DNA of 64,000 bases from JBBIRG01 sp964410965 (GCA_964410965.1 CAYPIY010000003.1:1-64000), one strand, 5' to 3'. Counted from the stretch's first letter, positions 26,944 through 36,599 are shown. Made by a program: numbers and translations. Notes: generated by a model from the sequence alone, not told the origin.

Positions 26944-27128
26944 CATCATGATCCTCTGTAACAAAAAGAACGGAGGCAATATACACTGAAATCCCGAAAG
27001 ATCAACATAAAATCACTCAGGCGATTCATAACCGTCACGGTTCATGAACCCGGTAAGGCGAAAGAACGAACAAAAGGCTTTGAAAAGACAACCGGTTTTG
27101 GTATTTTTTCTTATAAAGGAGATTATAT

Positions 27129-27494
27129 ATGACACCCTTCGGGATTTTATTAACGGTTATTCTCATTCTAATTATCATCATCGTACTTGTCGCCCGTCAT
27201 CTGTCGCGCCAAGGCGGAACGGGAAACGTTCACCGTTCAAACATGCACGAATCCGCCAATACGGGCCGCAGTTCAGGCTTCTGGTGGCTGTGGGGCGCGG
27301 GATCCGCGATGAACACGAATTCCGGGAGCGATCCGGATAATCAAAACACGGTATACGATTCCGAAAGCCGGAAGTTCCACGACCAGTCCTTTGACCTGAG
27401 TCAGGAAAGTTCATCGGGCGAATGCGCCTCGGACAGTTTTAGCGGAGATTGTTCGGATTCCGGAGGAAGCGGCGACTGCGGCGGCGGGGACTGA
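27129..27494 (+). CDS. Single-pass membrane protein with Ser/Gly/Asp/Cys tail
   Basis: 121 residues, preceded by AAAGGAGA. One long N-terminal membrane helix (residues 4-22, FGILLTVILILIIIIVLV) is followed by a polar linker and an acidic low-complexity tail (SSSGECASDSFSGDCSDSGG, ending GDCGGGD). Tails of this sort end many short phage-shock-like and TPM-domain neighbours, but no family is certain. It converges with the next gene, with 6 bases between them. Confidence 0.65.
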   Translation: MTPFGILLTVILILIIIIVLVARHLSRQGGTGNVHRSNMHESANTGRSSGFWWLWGAGSAMNTNSGSDPDNQNTVYDSESRKFHDQSFDLSQESSSGECASDSFSGDCSDSGGSGDCGGGD

Positions 27495-27500
27495 CCGCTC

Positions 27501-28565
27501 TCAGGACCGCTTACCGACCCGAAGGGTTTTGATGTTTTTCAGGCTCATGTATACCGATCCGGTCTTTGTAAATCCGAGTATCCCGACAATAAAAGAATAA
27601 TCCGGTTCGATCAGCCCGGTTCCGCGGTACAACTTCGCGCCGGTAACGGTTTTTCCCCCGTTCATGACGATATCCACCGTCACCGAATCACCGGCAGGAC
27701 TGAATTCAGCGGACTGCATTTCCGGCAACCGGATCATCGTCCGGATCATCCCGTACTGAACGGGAAGCGCATCGGTGATATTCCACGCGGTAAAGGATTT
27801 GCACGGTATCCAGTTGTCGTCACAGCCGTTCAGCTGATACATCCACACAGGACAGGGAATGGTGTCTTCATGGTGATCGCGTGTGACCACCCATGCATCC
27901 AGGACATGATCCCCGGGCCAGTATTCTCCTCGGTAATAAATTTTATGATCCGGATTCTCTTTATACGAGGCCGCGGCCCGGTACCCCGGTTTCTCCTCTT
28001 TCAACCGGTTCTCCGCGTCCGGATGAAACCGTATCATGTGAATATCCGACATCATCAGTTTCACTTCCCCCAACGAAGAGCGGCCTGAAATCATGTAATC
28101 CGGGACGGGATACCCCTCCAGGGTCCGGAGATCGTTCAGCTGAACGTGCGCTTTCTCCCCGTCGAAATAATATTCCCGTACATGACGGATCCCGATCATG
28201 CGAATCAGCCCGCCAGGGGTTTTCAGGGGAATGATTTTTTCTTTTTCAAAGATTCTGGCAAGCCAGTCGCCCTCGTATCCAATTTCTTCACGGCTTTCGA
28301 GACAAGCCGATTCGTACGTGTACAGGCTCACTTCCGCTCCCCGGATATCCCGTATGCAGGCCCCGGCGGAATCGTCGATTTGCAACGGATCTGCCGGACG
28401 TTCAAGCCGGAGAGCCGGTGTTTCCCCGCGGGATTCTCCGGCGGGAACCTCTTTGTTTTTTTTCAGGCTGAAATATGTGCGAAAGGCCAACGCGGAAAAA
28501 ACGGCGGTCAGCAGGCATAAACCCACGCCGATCCCAAGAACAATTACAATCGTGTTTCTTTTCAT
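27501..28565 (-). CDS. Membrane-anchored hypothetical protein
   Basis: 354 residues with one N-terminal membrane helix (TIVIVLGIGVGLCLLTAVF), a polar linker and then a beta-rich exported domain. A segment GEVKLMMSDIHMIRFHPD and a WKxW-poor, strand-rich C-terminus (LKNIKTLRVG) resemble the plan of the protein at 20586. No family is recognised. Confidence 0.6.
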   Translation of the reverse strand: MKRNTIVIVLGIGVGLCLLTAVFSALAFRTYFSLKKNKEVPAGESRGETPALRLERPADPLQIDDSAGACIRDIRGAEVSLYTYESACLESREEIGYEGDWLARIFEKEKIIPLKTPGGLIRMIGIRHVREYYFDGEKAHVQLNDLRTLEGYPVPDYMISGRSSLGEVKLMMSDIHMIRFHPDAENRLKEEKPGYRAAASYKENPDHKIYYRGEYWPGDHVLDAWVVTRDHHEDTIPCPVWMYQLNGCDDNWIPCKSFTAWNITDALPVQYGMIRTMIRLPEMQSAEFSPAGDSVTVDIVMNGGKTVTGAKLYRGTGLIEPDYSFIVGILGFTKTGSVYMSLKNIKTLRVGKRS

Positions 28566-28672
28566 AACGGCTCATTCATGTGGTTTGAGCCAATATAGGT
28601 ATTTTTCCGGAAAGCCAAATATTTTTTTTTGACGAAGCCGCAAGCGCGATTCGGGATACCCGGGAACCTGAA

Positions 28673-31036
28673 TTACACCGACTGGTGTTCCGTCCTCCGG
28701 ATGATCTCGTTCTGCAGGTCCTCGCCCAGATCGTTGAAATAATCGCTGTAACCGGCCACGCGGACGATGAGGTCGCGGTACCGTTCCGGATGCCGCTGCG
28801 CATCTTTCAGTGTTTCCGCGCTGACAACGTTGAACTGCAGATGATGACCGTCGAGCCTGAAATAGGTTCGGATCAGGGCCGTAAGCGCCGTGACCGACTG
28901 CTGATGATCAAAGAAGGACGGGGTGAATTTCATGTTCAGCAAAGTCCCGCCCGTACGCAGATGGTCGATGTTCGCGACCGACTTGATCACTGCCGTCGGC
29001 CCTTTGCAATCGGCGCCCTGAACGGGCGAGATGCCTTCGGATAAAGGCGTACCGGCCTTTCGCCCGTCGGGCGTCGCGCCGGTCACACTGCCGAAATACA
29101 CGTGACAGGTCGTCGGCAACAGGTTGATCCTGTGGATTCCGCCTCGCGGAGCGGGCCTCCCGTTCACGGCGTCATAATACATCTCAAAAATCCGTTTCGC
29201 CTGATCGTCGGCATATTCTTCATCATTGCCGAACTTCGGGGTCTCATAGATCAGCTGACGGAGAAAGTCCTCATGACCGGAGAAATCGTTTTTCAAACTC
29301 GTCATCAAAGCGTTCATGGAAATACGCTTATGATCAAAGACATGGCGCTTGATCGCCGTCAGACTGTCAGTAAGGCTGCCCAACCCGACGCCCTGAATAT
29401 AACTTGTATTATAACGCGCTCCGCCGGCATTGTAATCTTTTCCCTCGGCGATACAATCATCAATCACCAGCGATAAAAACGGCGCGGGCATGTAACGGGC
29501 ATACAGATCGCCGATGATCTGGTTGCCCCTGATTTTGATATCGATGAAATGACCGAGTTGCTTCCGGTAAGCAAGCATCAGTTCGTCAAACGAACGGAAC
29601 GATTCAGGATCGCCGGTCGGGACACCGATCATCAGTCCTGTACGCGGATCCTTGCCGTTATTCAGCGTGATTTCAAGCACTTTTACGAGATTGAAATAAC
29701 CGGTCAGGATATAGCATTCCGTTCCGAACGCGCCGGCTTCCACGCAGCCGCTCGCTCCGCCGTTCCGCGCGTCTTCAAGCGATTTCCCCTGCCGGACCAG
29801 TTCCTGCACAATCGCATCGGAGTTAAAAACCGAGGGCTGGCCGAATCCGGTTCTGATGATCCGGAGAGCGCGGTGAATCAGTTCATCGGGATTTTTCCGG
29901 CTGACCTGGATCATGGAACTCGGCTGAAGAAGACGCATCTCCTCCACCACATCGAGGATCATATAACTCAGCTCGTTGACCGCGTCCGAACCGTCCGGCT
30001 TCAGTCCGCCGGTGTTGATAAGCGCGAAATCGGTGTAGGTGTTGCTTTCCTTCGCGGTAATACCGACTTTCGGGGGAGCGGGATGGTTGTTGAATTTGAT
30101 CCAGAACGCCTGAAGAAGCTCAATGGCACGATTTTTCGTAAGGATCCCGTTTTCGGTTTCGCGCTTATAAAACGGGTACATGTGCCGGTCCAACCGGCCC
30201 GGAGAGAAAGAGTCCCAAGGATTCAGTTCGGTGACGACGCCGACGTGAATAAACCAGTAGTGCTGAAGCGCTTCATGAAAAGTTTCCGGGGCATGAGCGG
30301 GCACGCGCCTGCAAACATGAGCCACCGCCAGCAGTTCGTTTTTGCGAACCGGATCTTTTTCGTCCCCGGCCATCGTTTCCAGGAGAACCGCGTGCCTTTC
30401 CGCGTAACGGATGAGCGCGTCCGCAGCAATCATCATCGCCTGTAATTCCTCCCGCTTCACCGATGCGAGCGGATCATGGTAAAAATCGAGACGGTTCATT
30501 GCTTCCCGGACATCCGACTGAATATCCAGCATCCCCTTCCGGTAAATTTTATCACCGCATACAGTGTGCCCGGGAGGACGCTGCTCAAGGAATTCCGTGA
30601 ACATGCCCGAACGATAGGATTCGATCCATTCCGCATCCACGGATGCGAATATTTTATCCCGGATCGTTTTTCCCTTCCAAAACGGAATGACGGTCTTTTC
30701 ATAGGACTCTCGCGTCGCGGCATCGACCCGGAATGAAACTTTCGGACGTTGATCGAGGATATCAAGATCCTCAAGAGAATGCAGGCAGATTTCAGGATAC
30801 GTCGGCGTGGCCTTCGGACGAGGTCCCCGTTCCCCGACGATCAGTTCCCCTTCCTGAACGCAGATTGACTTTTTCGATAAAATGTAATCAAGCGCTTTCG
30901 CCCGGAGAACGGGAACGGAGTATTTCTGTGCGGCGCCTGACGCGTAAAATTCAGTCAGCAGTATCGCCCGTTCCGCTGATATGGAGTTCACAGCCTGAAG
31001 GCTTTGTTCACGGAGTTTTGTGATTCTCGGCGTCAT
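28673..31036 (-). CDS. hypD: Glycyl radical enzyme, trans-4-hydroxy-L-proline dehydratase type
   Basis: 787 residues, full length for the family. The glycyl radical loop is RVAGYSDYF with G762. The catalytic Cys-Glu pair is C431/E433 (ASGCVEAGAFG), inside the YILTGYFN context characteristic of HypD. As I recall the Clostridioides difficile HypD active site (F152, H160, D278, S334, F340, C434, E436, Y450, G765), every one of these has a counterpart here with a constant offset of -3 (F149, H157, D275, S331, F337, C431, E433, Y447, G762). The reaction would dehydrate trans-4-hydroxy-L-proline to pyrroline-5-carboxylate, using collagen- or plant-derived substrate under anoxic conditions. Its activase gene lies 31 bases upstream in the same operon. 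No P5C reductase gene is in the window. Confidence 0.9.
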   Translation of the reverse strand: MTPRITKLREQSLQAVNSISAERAILLTEFYASGAAQKYSVPVLRAKALDYILSKKSICVQEGELIVGERGPRPKATPTYPEICLHSLEDLDILDQRPKVSFRVDAATRESYEKTVIPFWKGKTIRDKIFASVDAEWIESYRSGMFTEFLEQRPPGHTVCGDKIYRKGMLDIQSDVREAMNRLDFYHDPLASVKREELQAMMIAADALIRYAERHAVLLETMAGDEKDPVRKNELLAVAHVCRRVPAHAPETFHEALQHYWFIHVGVVTELNPWDSFSPGRLDRHMYPFYKRETENGILTKNRAIELLQAFWIKFNNHPAPPKVGITAKESNTYTDFALINTGGLKPDGSDAVNELSYMILDVVEEMRLLQPSSMIQVSRKNPDELIHRALRIIRTGFGQPSVFNSDAIVQELVRQGKSLEDARNGGASGCVEAGAFGTECYILTGYFNLVKVLEITLNNGKDPRTGLMIGVPTGDPESFRSFDELMLAYRKQLGHFIDIKIRGNQIIGDLYARYMPAPFLSLVIDDCIAEGKDYNAGGARYNTSYIQGVGLGSLTDSLTAIKRHVFDHKRISMNALMTSLKNDFSGHEDFLRQLIYETPKFGNDEEYADDQAKRIFEMYYDAVNGRPAPRGGIHRINLLPTTCHVYFGSVTGATPDGRKAGTPLSEGISPVQGADCKGPTAVIKSVANIDHLRTGGTLLNMKFTPSFFDHQQSVTALTALIRTYFRLDGHHLQFNVVSAETLKDAQRHPERYRDLIVRVAGYSDYFNDLGEDLQNEIIRRTEHQSV

Positions 31037-31067
31037 AGGGTTTTTCTTTTTGAGTGGATGATATTAT

Positions 31068-31862
31068 TCAGCCTCCGATGCGGACTTCAAATCCTTCATC
31101 GTCGAACATTTGTTTTACGTCTGCCGCCCTTTCAACGGCTTGATCTTCGGGTATGCTCAGGACACACGCCTGATCCATACGGCGATATTTCGACTCCCCG
31201 TACCGATGATACGGAAGAATGTCAATCCGCCGGAATCGTATCATCGGCCTGAGAAAGTCCAGCATCTGATGAATGTTTTTTTCAGCGTCGTTTATTCCCG
31301 GGATCAGAGGAAAACGGAGGATCACTCCGGCGCCGGAACGGTGAAGACTCTCCAGGTTCTTCAGGATCCGTTCATTTCCAACTCCCGTGAATACCTCATG
31401 ACTCACGCTGTCCATGATTTTCAGGTCATACAGAAAAAGATTCACACGGGGAATCAGCCGTTCCAGAATTCCGGAGGAACAATATCCGCAAGTATCCAGA
31501 CATGTATGCACCGAATGGTTTCCGCAAAGCTCAAGAACCTGAAGGAGAAATTCCGCCTGCAAAACGGGTTCACCGCCGGAGAAAGTCACGCCGCCGCCGG
31601 ACTCGTCAAAGAAAGGCTTGTCCCGCAGAATTTCATCCGTCAATTCCTCTGCCGACCATGACCGTCCGCAAAAGACCTGCTGTTCAAAAACCTGATCCTC
31701 CACGCGCTGCACGGTTTTGATCCGCTCTGGTTCCGCCCGGATGCCCTCCGGATTATGGCACCAGACGCACTTCAGCGGGCAGCCTTTCATAAAAACAGTG
31801 GTCCGGATGCCGGGTCCGTCATGGATTTCAAAACGCTTTATATCAAAGAGGATACCGTTCAT
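31068..31862 (-). CDS. Radical SAM activating enzyme for the glycyl radical enzyme
   Basis: 264 residues. The radical SAM cluster motif is C28-x3-C32-x2-C35 (GCPLKCVWC) and the GGE-like SAM motif is FSGGEPVLQ. The gene is directly upstream of the glycyl radical enzyme, on the same strand. Dehydratase activases of this group usually carry a ferredoxin-like insert with two extra Fe-S clusters between the radical SAM motif and the GGE motif. Here that segment is about 45 residues with a single cysteine, so the insert looks reduced, as in pyruvate formate-lyase activase. It would abstract hydrogen from G762 of the partner. Confidence 0.92.
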   Translation of the reverse strand: MNGILFDIKRFEIHDGPGIRTTVFMKGCPLKCVWCHNPEGIRAEPERIKTVQRVEDQVFEQQVFCGRSWSAEELTDEILRDKPFFDESGGGVTFSGGEPVLQAEFLLQVLELCGNHSVHTCLDTCGYCSSGILERLIPRVNLFLYDLKIMDSVSHEVFTGVGNERILKNLESLHRSGAGVILRFPLIPGINDAEKNIHQMLDFLRPMIRFRRIDILPYHRYGESKYRRMDQACVLSIPEDQAVERAADVKQMFDDEGFEVRIGG

Positions 31863-32211
31863 AAAGAAAGAACGCTGAGCCGGTAAAAAAATGATGGATG
31901 AATGTATGGAAAAAAAAGGAAGAACAGACGGTCAGATCATCAGGCATTCAAAAAGGCCCATGCCGGATTTATGATAAAGATTATTCGGGATGTCAGGAAT
32001 GTAATGAATCATATGTATAATGAATGTAAGTTAAACCCTCCGGATTAGCAAATGATTTCTAATGGTCGTTCGGGTTTCAATTATATCCCGATCCCGTCTT
32101 GCCGATTTGTATTGATAGGAATCATTTTTTTCTTTACTTTCAGCCGGAACGAACAACCGCATTCAGTCCCGACCCGGATGTACGCCTGAAACCCTTTCAT
32201 GAAATGAGAGC
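31863..32211. other. Divergent intergenic region, 349 bases
   Basis: The region between the activase (minus) and the VWA gene (plus) must hold two promoters. A good -10 element, TATAAT at 32017-32022, is visible on the plus strand, but no matching -35 is in place, so I do not call a promoter. No ORF, RNA or repeat is evident. Confidence 0.4.
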
Positions 32212-32997
32212 ATGAGCCAGGAAATTATAAAAAAAGAAAAAGACGCGCTGCTGAAGAAAATCGCCGAGCACAAATCTCTTTCCAAACCCGTTCTGGACAA
32301 GGTCCGCACCGCGTCCTCCCTGGAGGTTGCGTTCCTCTTCGACACGACCGGAAGCATGGACGCGTATTTATCGGAAGTCCAGCTTCATGTCCAGCTGATC
32401 GTCCGTGAGATTTTCAAGCGCGTCAGCGGGGCCCGGATCGCGGTGATCGTTTATAAAGACCACGAGCAGGGCCCTTATGTGACGATGACCCAGCCGCTGA
32501 CCCACAAGGAAGACGAACTGGTGGCCTTTCTCAAGTCGCCCGCGATCGCGCCCGGCGCGGGGGGCGGCGGGGCCGAGGCCGTGGAATGCGCGCTGTACGA
32601 AGCCAATCAGCTCGACTGGTCGGCTAACTGCAAGGGAAAAGCCCTCATCCTCATCGGCGACAAACCGCCTCACGGCGTGATGGACCCGTACGAGGAATGC
32701 ACCAGCCGGCGGGATTACCGCGAAGAAACCCGGCGCCTCGCCGAACGGCAGGTCAAGATCTACTCCGTTCTCTGCAACAATGTTACCGAAACACGGAACA
32801 ACTTTGAATGGCTCGCAAAACAGACCGGCGGAAAATTCGTCACGCTGGAAACGATCCGGGATATTGTCGATCTGATCGTTGCAGTCAGCATCCGGGAGTC
32901 GAATCCGCTACTTCTGAAAGCCTATACCGAGGAACTTAAACAAAAAGGCGTTCTGACCGATTCCAAGCGCAAACTGCTTCAGGATCTTTCGTCCTGA
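32212..32997 (+). CDS. VWA-domain protein
   Basis: 261 residues. The MIDAS motif is D44-T-T-G-S48 (FLFDTTGSMDAYL), a DxTxS variant; the second motif region is GGGGAEAVECALYEA and the third is LILIGDKPPHG. A basic N-terminal helix precedes the domain and a C-terminal helix (LLLKAYTEELKQKGVL) ends the protein. There is no signal or membrane segment, so it acts in the cytoplasm. VWA proteins of this form are common with MoxR-like ATPases, but none is adjacent. The partner is unknown. Confidence 0.85.
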   Translation: MSQEIIKKEKDALLKKIAEHKSLSKPVLDKVRTASSLEVAFLFDTTGSMDAYLSEVQLHVQLIVREIFKRVSGARIAVIVYKDHEQGPYVTMTQPLTHKEDELVAFLKSPAIAPGAGGGGAEAVECALYEANQLDWSANCKGKALILIGDKPPHGVMDPYEECTSRRDYREETRRLAERQVKIYSVLCNNVTETRNNFEWLAKQTGGKFVTLETIRDIVDLIVAVSIRESNPLLLKAYTEELKQKGVLTDSKRKLLQDLSS

Positions 32998-33032
32998 CGG
33001 TTTTATCCGGCACCGGCCCCTGAACCCGATAC

Positions 33033-34001
33033 ATGATTTTACCCATGAATCAATCTGACCACACGTACCGCTTTTTTGCACGGATCGACCCGGCCCAGAA
33101 AAAAATTCTGATCATTGACGATGATTTGAAATTCCGGATGTCGGTGACCCGCTTGCTGAGTTCCTACGGATTCATCATCCTCGATGCTCCCGACGGGCAG
33201 ACCGGCATGGAAAAGGCCACAAGCGAAAAACCCGACCTGATTCTGGTGGACATCATGATGCCGGGCATTCACGGAGTCGAACTGATCCGCCAGCTGCGCC
33301 TTCAGATGGGCACACTCCTGATCCCGGTACTCGTCATCACCGCGCTACCCGACGTCCATACGCGGATCGAGGCTTACCAGGCGGGCGCGGACAGCGTCAT
33401 GCTCAAGCCTTTCGCTCCCGACGAACTGCTGGCGAGGATCGAACGGTCCATAGAACTGTGGGACCGCCTGTCCGGCCTGACGCACATCGACTCGCTCACC
33501 GGCATTTATAACCGGCGGTTCTTTGACGCTTCGCTCAGCGCGGAACTGAACCGCGCACTCCGCCACCAGCAGCGGTTCTCGCTCGTGATGACCGACATCG
33601 ATTTTTTCAAGCATTTCAACGACCGCTACGGCCATCACGCGGGCGATTTCGTGCTCCGATCCGTCGCGCAGTTCATCAAACAGTCCGTCCGGAAACAGGA
33701 CATCGTCTGCCGGTACGGCGGCGAGGAGTTCACCGTGATCATGCCGCAGACGGCAAAGACCGACGCCGGAAAAGTGATGGACCGCATCCGGCAGAAATTG
33801 TCCCAGACCCCTTTTATGTTGGATCCGGACAAGCCCGCCTTCGAAATTCATATCAGCGTCGGCGTGTCCGAATTCCCGGGCGACGCCCAGAATGAAACCG
33901 ATCTGACCAATGCGTCCGATCAGGCGATGTACCAGGCGAAAAACACGGGAAGGAACAAAGTGGTAGTCCATCAACCCATTCCGGTCATTTCACCCTCATG
34001 A
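33033..34001 (+). CDS. REC-GGDEF diguanylate cyclase
   Basis: 322 residues. An N-terminal receiver (IDDDLKFRMSVTRLL, phospho-acceptor Asp in LILVDIMMPG, Lys in LKPFAP) is joined to a GGDEF domain. The active site is GGEEF at residues 229-233 (CRYGGEEFTVI) and the inhibitory RxxD site is RKQD at about 220-223, so the enzyme should make cyclic di-GMP and be product-inhibited. The layout is that of a PleD/WspR-type response regulator. It overlaps the QueD gene by 4 bases (ATGA). No sensor kinase is adjacent. Confidence 0.93.
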   Translation: MILPMNQSDHTYRFFARIDPAQKKILIIDDDLKFRMSVTRLLSSYGFIILDAPDGQTGMEKATSEKPDLILVDIMMPGIHGVELIRQLRLQMGTLLIPVLVITALPDVHTRIEAYQAGADSVMLKPFAPDELLARIERSIELWDRLSGLTHIDSLTGIYNRRFFDASLSAELNRALRHQQRFSLVMTDIDFFKHFNDRYGHHAGDFVLRSVAQFIKQSVRKQDIVCRYGGEEFTVIMPQTAKTDAGKVMDRIRQKLSQTPFMLDPDKPAFEIHISVGVSEFPGDAQNETDLTNASDQAMYQAKNTGRNKVVVHQPIPVISPS

Positions 34002-34408
34002 TCGAACTCGAACTGAAAGAAGGATTTTCCGCCGCTCACGCTCTCAGAAATTATCCCGGTATGTGCAGCAGGATCCACGGACATAACTGGACGGTCACGG
34101 TACGGCTCAAGGCCGGACCTCCTGACGAACAGGGCATGAGCGAGGATTACGCCGTTCTGAAAAAAATCCTGACGGATGTGCTGGGTCTTTTCGACCACCG
34201 CCTGATCAACGATCTTCCCTGTTTTCAGGATATCAATCCCACGTCGGAACGGATCGCCGAATACGTTTTTACCGAACTTGAAAAACAGCTGCCGCCCTCG
34301 GTTGAACTGAAATGGGTCCGAATCAGCGAAACCGATGCTTTTTCGGTGATCTACAAGCGAGACACCATACGGAAGGCCGCCGTTCCCCCGGACAGGCAAA
34401 AAAACTGA
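33998..34408 (+). CDS. queD: QueD-type 6-carboxytetrahydropterin synthase
   Basis: 136 residues. Zinc ligands H14 (FSAAHAL), H27 and H29 (CSRIHGHNW), and the catalytic cysteine C23, at the C-x3-HxH spacing of QueD, are present. A late SETD motif carries the conserved Glu that holds the pterin. The reaction forms 6-carboxy-5,6,7,8-tetrahydropterin from dihydroneopterin triphosphate on the way to queuosine. The start overlaps the stop of the GGDEF gene. No other queuosine genes are in the window. Confidence 0.9.
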   Translation: MIELELKEGFSAAHALRNYPGMCSRIHGHNWTVTVRLKAGPPDEQGMSEDYAVLKKILTDVLGLFDHRLINDLPCFQDINPTSERIAEYVFTELEKQLPPSVELKWVRISETDAFSVIYKRDTIRKAAVPPDRQKN

Positions 34409-34427
34409 ACCCCGCAGAACGACACCT

Positions 34428-35087
34428 ATGATTGAAGCCGTAATTTTTGACATGGACGGTTTGCTGATTGATTCGGAGCCGTTCTGGCGCGAAGCCGAGC
34501 GGATTTCCTTCGCGGAGAACGGTGTGACGCTGACCGAGGCCATGTGCGAATCCGCCATGGGACTGCGGATTTCGGAAGTCCTGCAGCACTGGTTTCACCT
34601 GTATCCCTGGCCAAACCCTGATTTTGAGAAACTGGAAAAAACGATCCTTGAAAGAGTCAGCAGGCTGATCCGTACCCGTGGAACCCTGATGAAGGGGGTT
34701 TCCGGGACACTTGAATTTTTCCGCCGCCGTTCCGTGCCGATGGCTCTGGCTTCCGCTTCGCCGATGACGCTGATCCGCGCTTTCCTGGATCAGTTCAGCC
34801 TTCATGATTATTTTGACGTCGTTCATTCGGCAGAATATGAATCCTGCGGAAAACCCCATCCGGCCGTGTTTCTCACCACCGCGGCTAAACTGAACGTACG
34901 GCCCGTGCACATTCTTGTGTTTGAGGATTCCTTCAACGGCATGATCGCGGCGAAGGCGGCCCGGATGAAAGCCGTCGTTGTGCCCGACCCGGGACATGCG
35001 GACCAGAAACGATGGGACGCCGCCGATTTGCAGCTGCTGAGTCTAGAGGACTGGAATGAAGATCTCTGGAAAAAAATGAATCATTAG
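34428..35087 (+). CDS. hxpB: HAD-family sugar phosphatase, HxpB/YniC-like
   Basis: 219 residues. HAD motif I is FDMDGLLIDSEP (nucleophile and acid Asp), motif II is LASASP, motif III Lys is in CGKPHP and motif IV is FEDSFNGM. The whole sequence tracks E. coli YniC/HxpB, including GLRISEV and KAARMKAVVVP, so hexitol or 2-deoxyglucose phosphate hydrolysis is likely. It lies between QueD and a transporter on the same strand, 19 bases after queD. Confidence 0.88.
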   Translation: MIEAVIFDMDGLLIDSEPFWREAERISFAENGVTLTEAMCESAMGLRISEVLQHWFHLYPWPNPDFEKLEKTILERVSRLIRTRGTLMKGVSGTLEFFRRRSVPMALASASPMTLIRAFLDQFSLHDYFDVVHSAEYESCGKPHPAVFLTTAAKLNVRPVHILVFEDSFNGMIAAKAARMKAVVVPDPGHADQKRWDAADLQLLSLEDWNEDLWKKMNH

Positions 35088-35105
35088 AATCAAAGGACCC
35101 CTGCC

Positions 35106-36599
35106 ATGAATCCTTCCGGCAAAAGCTTATTCCGCTCGTTCCCGGGCGTGTTCTGGATTTCCAATGTCATGGAATTATTTGAACGCGGCGCCTATTACGG
35201 GATGAATTCCGTTCTGGCCGTGTACCTCACGAATTCCGTACTCGAAGGCGGACTGGGCTTTTCCGAGCAGTCGGTGGGATTTCTTCAGGGCCTGGTGTAC
35301 GCGATGACGTACATCGTCCCGATCCTGGGCGGTGCCCTGGCCGACCGGTACGGATACCGTAAGATGCTGCTGGTTGCGTTCGCGCTGCTGTCCGCGGGAT
35401 ACTATGTCACAGGCCACATGAGCTCCTACGCGCTGGTCTTCACCAGCCTGCTGATGATGGCGACCGGCGCAGGGCTGTTCAAGCCCGTCATCAGCGGAAC
35501 CATCGCGCGGGTGACCACCGAGGGCAACTCCGGATTCGGGTTCGGCGTGTATTACTGGATGATCAACCTGGGAGCGTTCCTCGCTCCCCTCGCGGTCAGC
35601 GTTCTCAAGGGATTCGACTGGAGCTATGTCTTCACGGCGTCCTCGCTCTACTGCGCGCTGATGATCATTCCCGCCCTGTTCCTGTACAGGGATCCGCCGA
35701 AGCCGGAGAACCTGAAATCGCTGAAGGACGTTCTTTCCGGCGCCGCGATGGTGCTCGGCGACGCGCGGTTCATGCTCATGATCGTCCTGTACTCCGGTTT
35801 CTGGATCGTTTACTTCCAGAATTTCGGTTCCGTGCTCTGGTACCTGCGCGATTTTGTCGACCGCACGCCGGTCAACGGGTTTCTGGCCTCCCTCGGCATT
35901 CCCGTTCAGTTCGACGCCGAGCATATCACCGTGATCAACGCCGGCACCATCATCCTGCTTCAGGTTTTCGTCAGCCGTATCGTGAAAAACATGAATCCCC
36001 TGAAAACGATGATCGCCGGGATGATCATCGGCGGAGCGGCGTTCTGTATCCTCACGCTGAGCCAGAGCGTATGGCTGCTGATCGCCGTCATGGGTCTTTT
36101 TTCCCTCGGCGAGATGACCGCGCACCCGAAATACTACAGTTATGTGGGACTGGTGGCGCCAGCCGACAAGAAAGCCGTTTACATGGGATACGCTTTCCTG
36201 TACGGCGTCATCGGCAGCCTGCTCGGATCGAACATCGGGGGGACACTGTATGAAACCATCCTGAAACCGGTCATCGGCCAGCCCGGCTCGCCTTCGAAGC
36301 TGACTGTGTTCTGGCTCGTCTTCGCCGGACTTGATTTCCTCGCCGTCGCGGGTTTGATCGCTTATAACCGCTGGTTTATTCATGATACGCCGAACAGCCA
36401 TTTTCTCGCGCGGCGCGTGATGGTGCTGATTTACGGTTTTCTTGCCGTTACCGGAATCGTTTTCGCCTGGCATTCCGTTTGGGTGTCAGAACCCGTTGCC
36501 TATAAAACACTGATTCAGGCGCTGATCCTGCTGTTCCTCGGCGGGGGCGGCATTACCATCAGCCTTCGGCACAAACCGGATTTTTCAAAGACGGATTGA
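35106..36599 (+). CDS. POT/PTR-family proton-coupled transporter
   Basis: 497 residues, with about 12-14 membrane helices. The N-terminal ExxER motif of the POT family is E23-LF-E26-R27 (VMELFERGAYYGM), here with Gly in place of the usual Phe, and the loop GGALADRYGYRK follows. Substrates of POT proteins are di/tripeptides and related compounds; the exact one cannot be told. An AAAGGA site lies 9 bases before the ATG, and it follows the phosphatase gene by 18 bases. Confidence 0.88.
   Translation: MNPSGKSLFRSFPGVFWISNVMELFERGAYYGMNSVLAVYLTNSVLEGGLGFSEQSVGFLQGLVYAMTYIVPILGGALADRYGYRKMLLVAFALLSAGYYVTGHMSSYALVFTSLLMMATGAGLFKPVISGTIARVTTEGNSGFGFGVYYWMINLGAFLAPLAVSVLKGFDWSYVFTASSLYCALMIIPALFLYRDPPKPENLKSLKDVLSGAAMVLGDARFMLMIVLYSGFWIVYFQNFGSVLWYLRDFVDRTPVNGFLASLGIPVQFDAEHITVINAGTIILLQVFVSRIVKNMNPLKTMIAGMIIGGAAFCILTLSQSVWLLIAVMGLFSLGEMTAHPKYYSYVGLVAPADKKAVYMGYAFLYGVIGSLLGSNIGGTLYETILKPVIGQPGSPSKLTVFWLVFAGLDFLAVAGLIAYNRWFIHDTPNSHFLARRVMVLIYGFLAVTGIVFAWHSVWVSEPVAYKTLIQALILLFLGGGGITISLRHKPDFSKTD

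Noticed and set aside
29549..30445. A 298-codon open frame antisense to the glycyl radical enzyme
   Set aside because: It lies wholly within strongly conserved HypD sequence and has no ribosome binding site or domain.
35175..36473. A 432-codon open frame on the minus strand, antisense to the POT transporter gene
   Set aside because: The transporter on the plus strand has membrane helices and the ExxER motif; the antisense frame is His/Glu/Gln/Asp-rich without any domain and results from codon bias.
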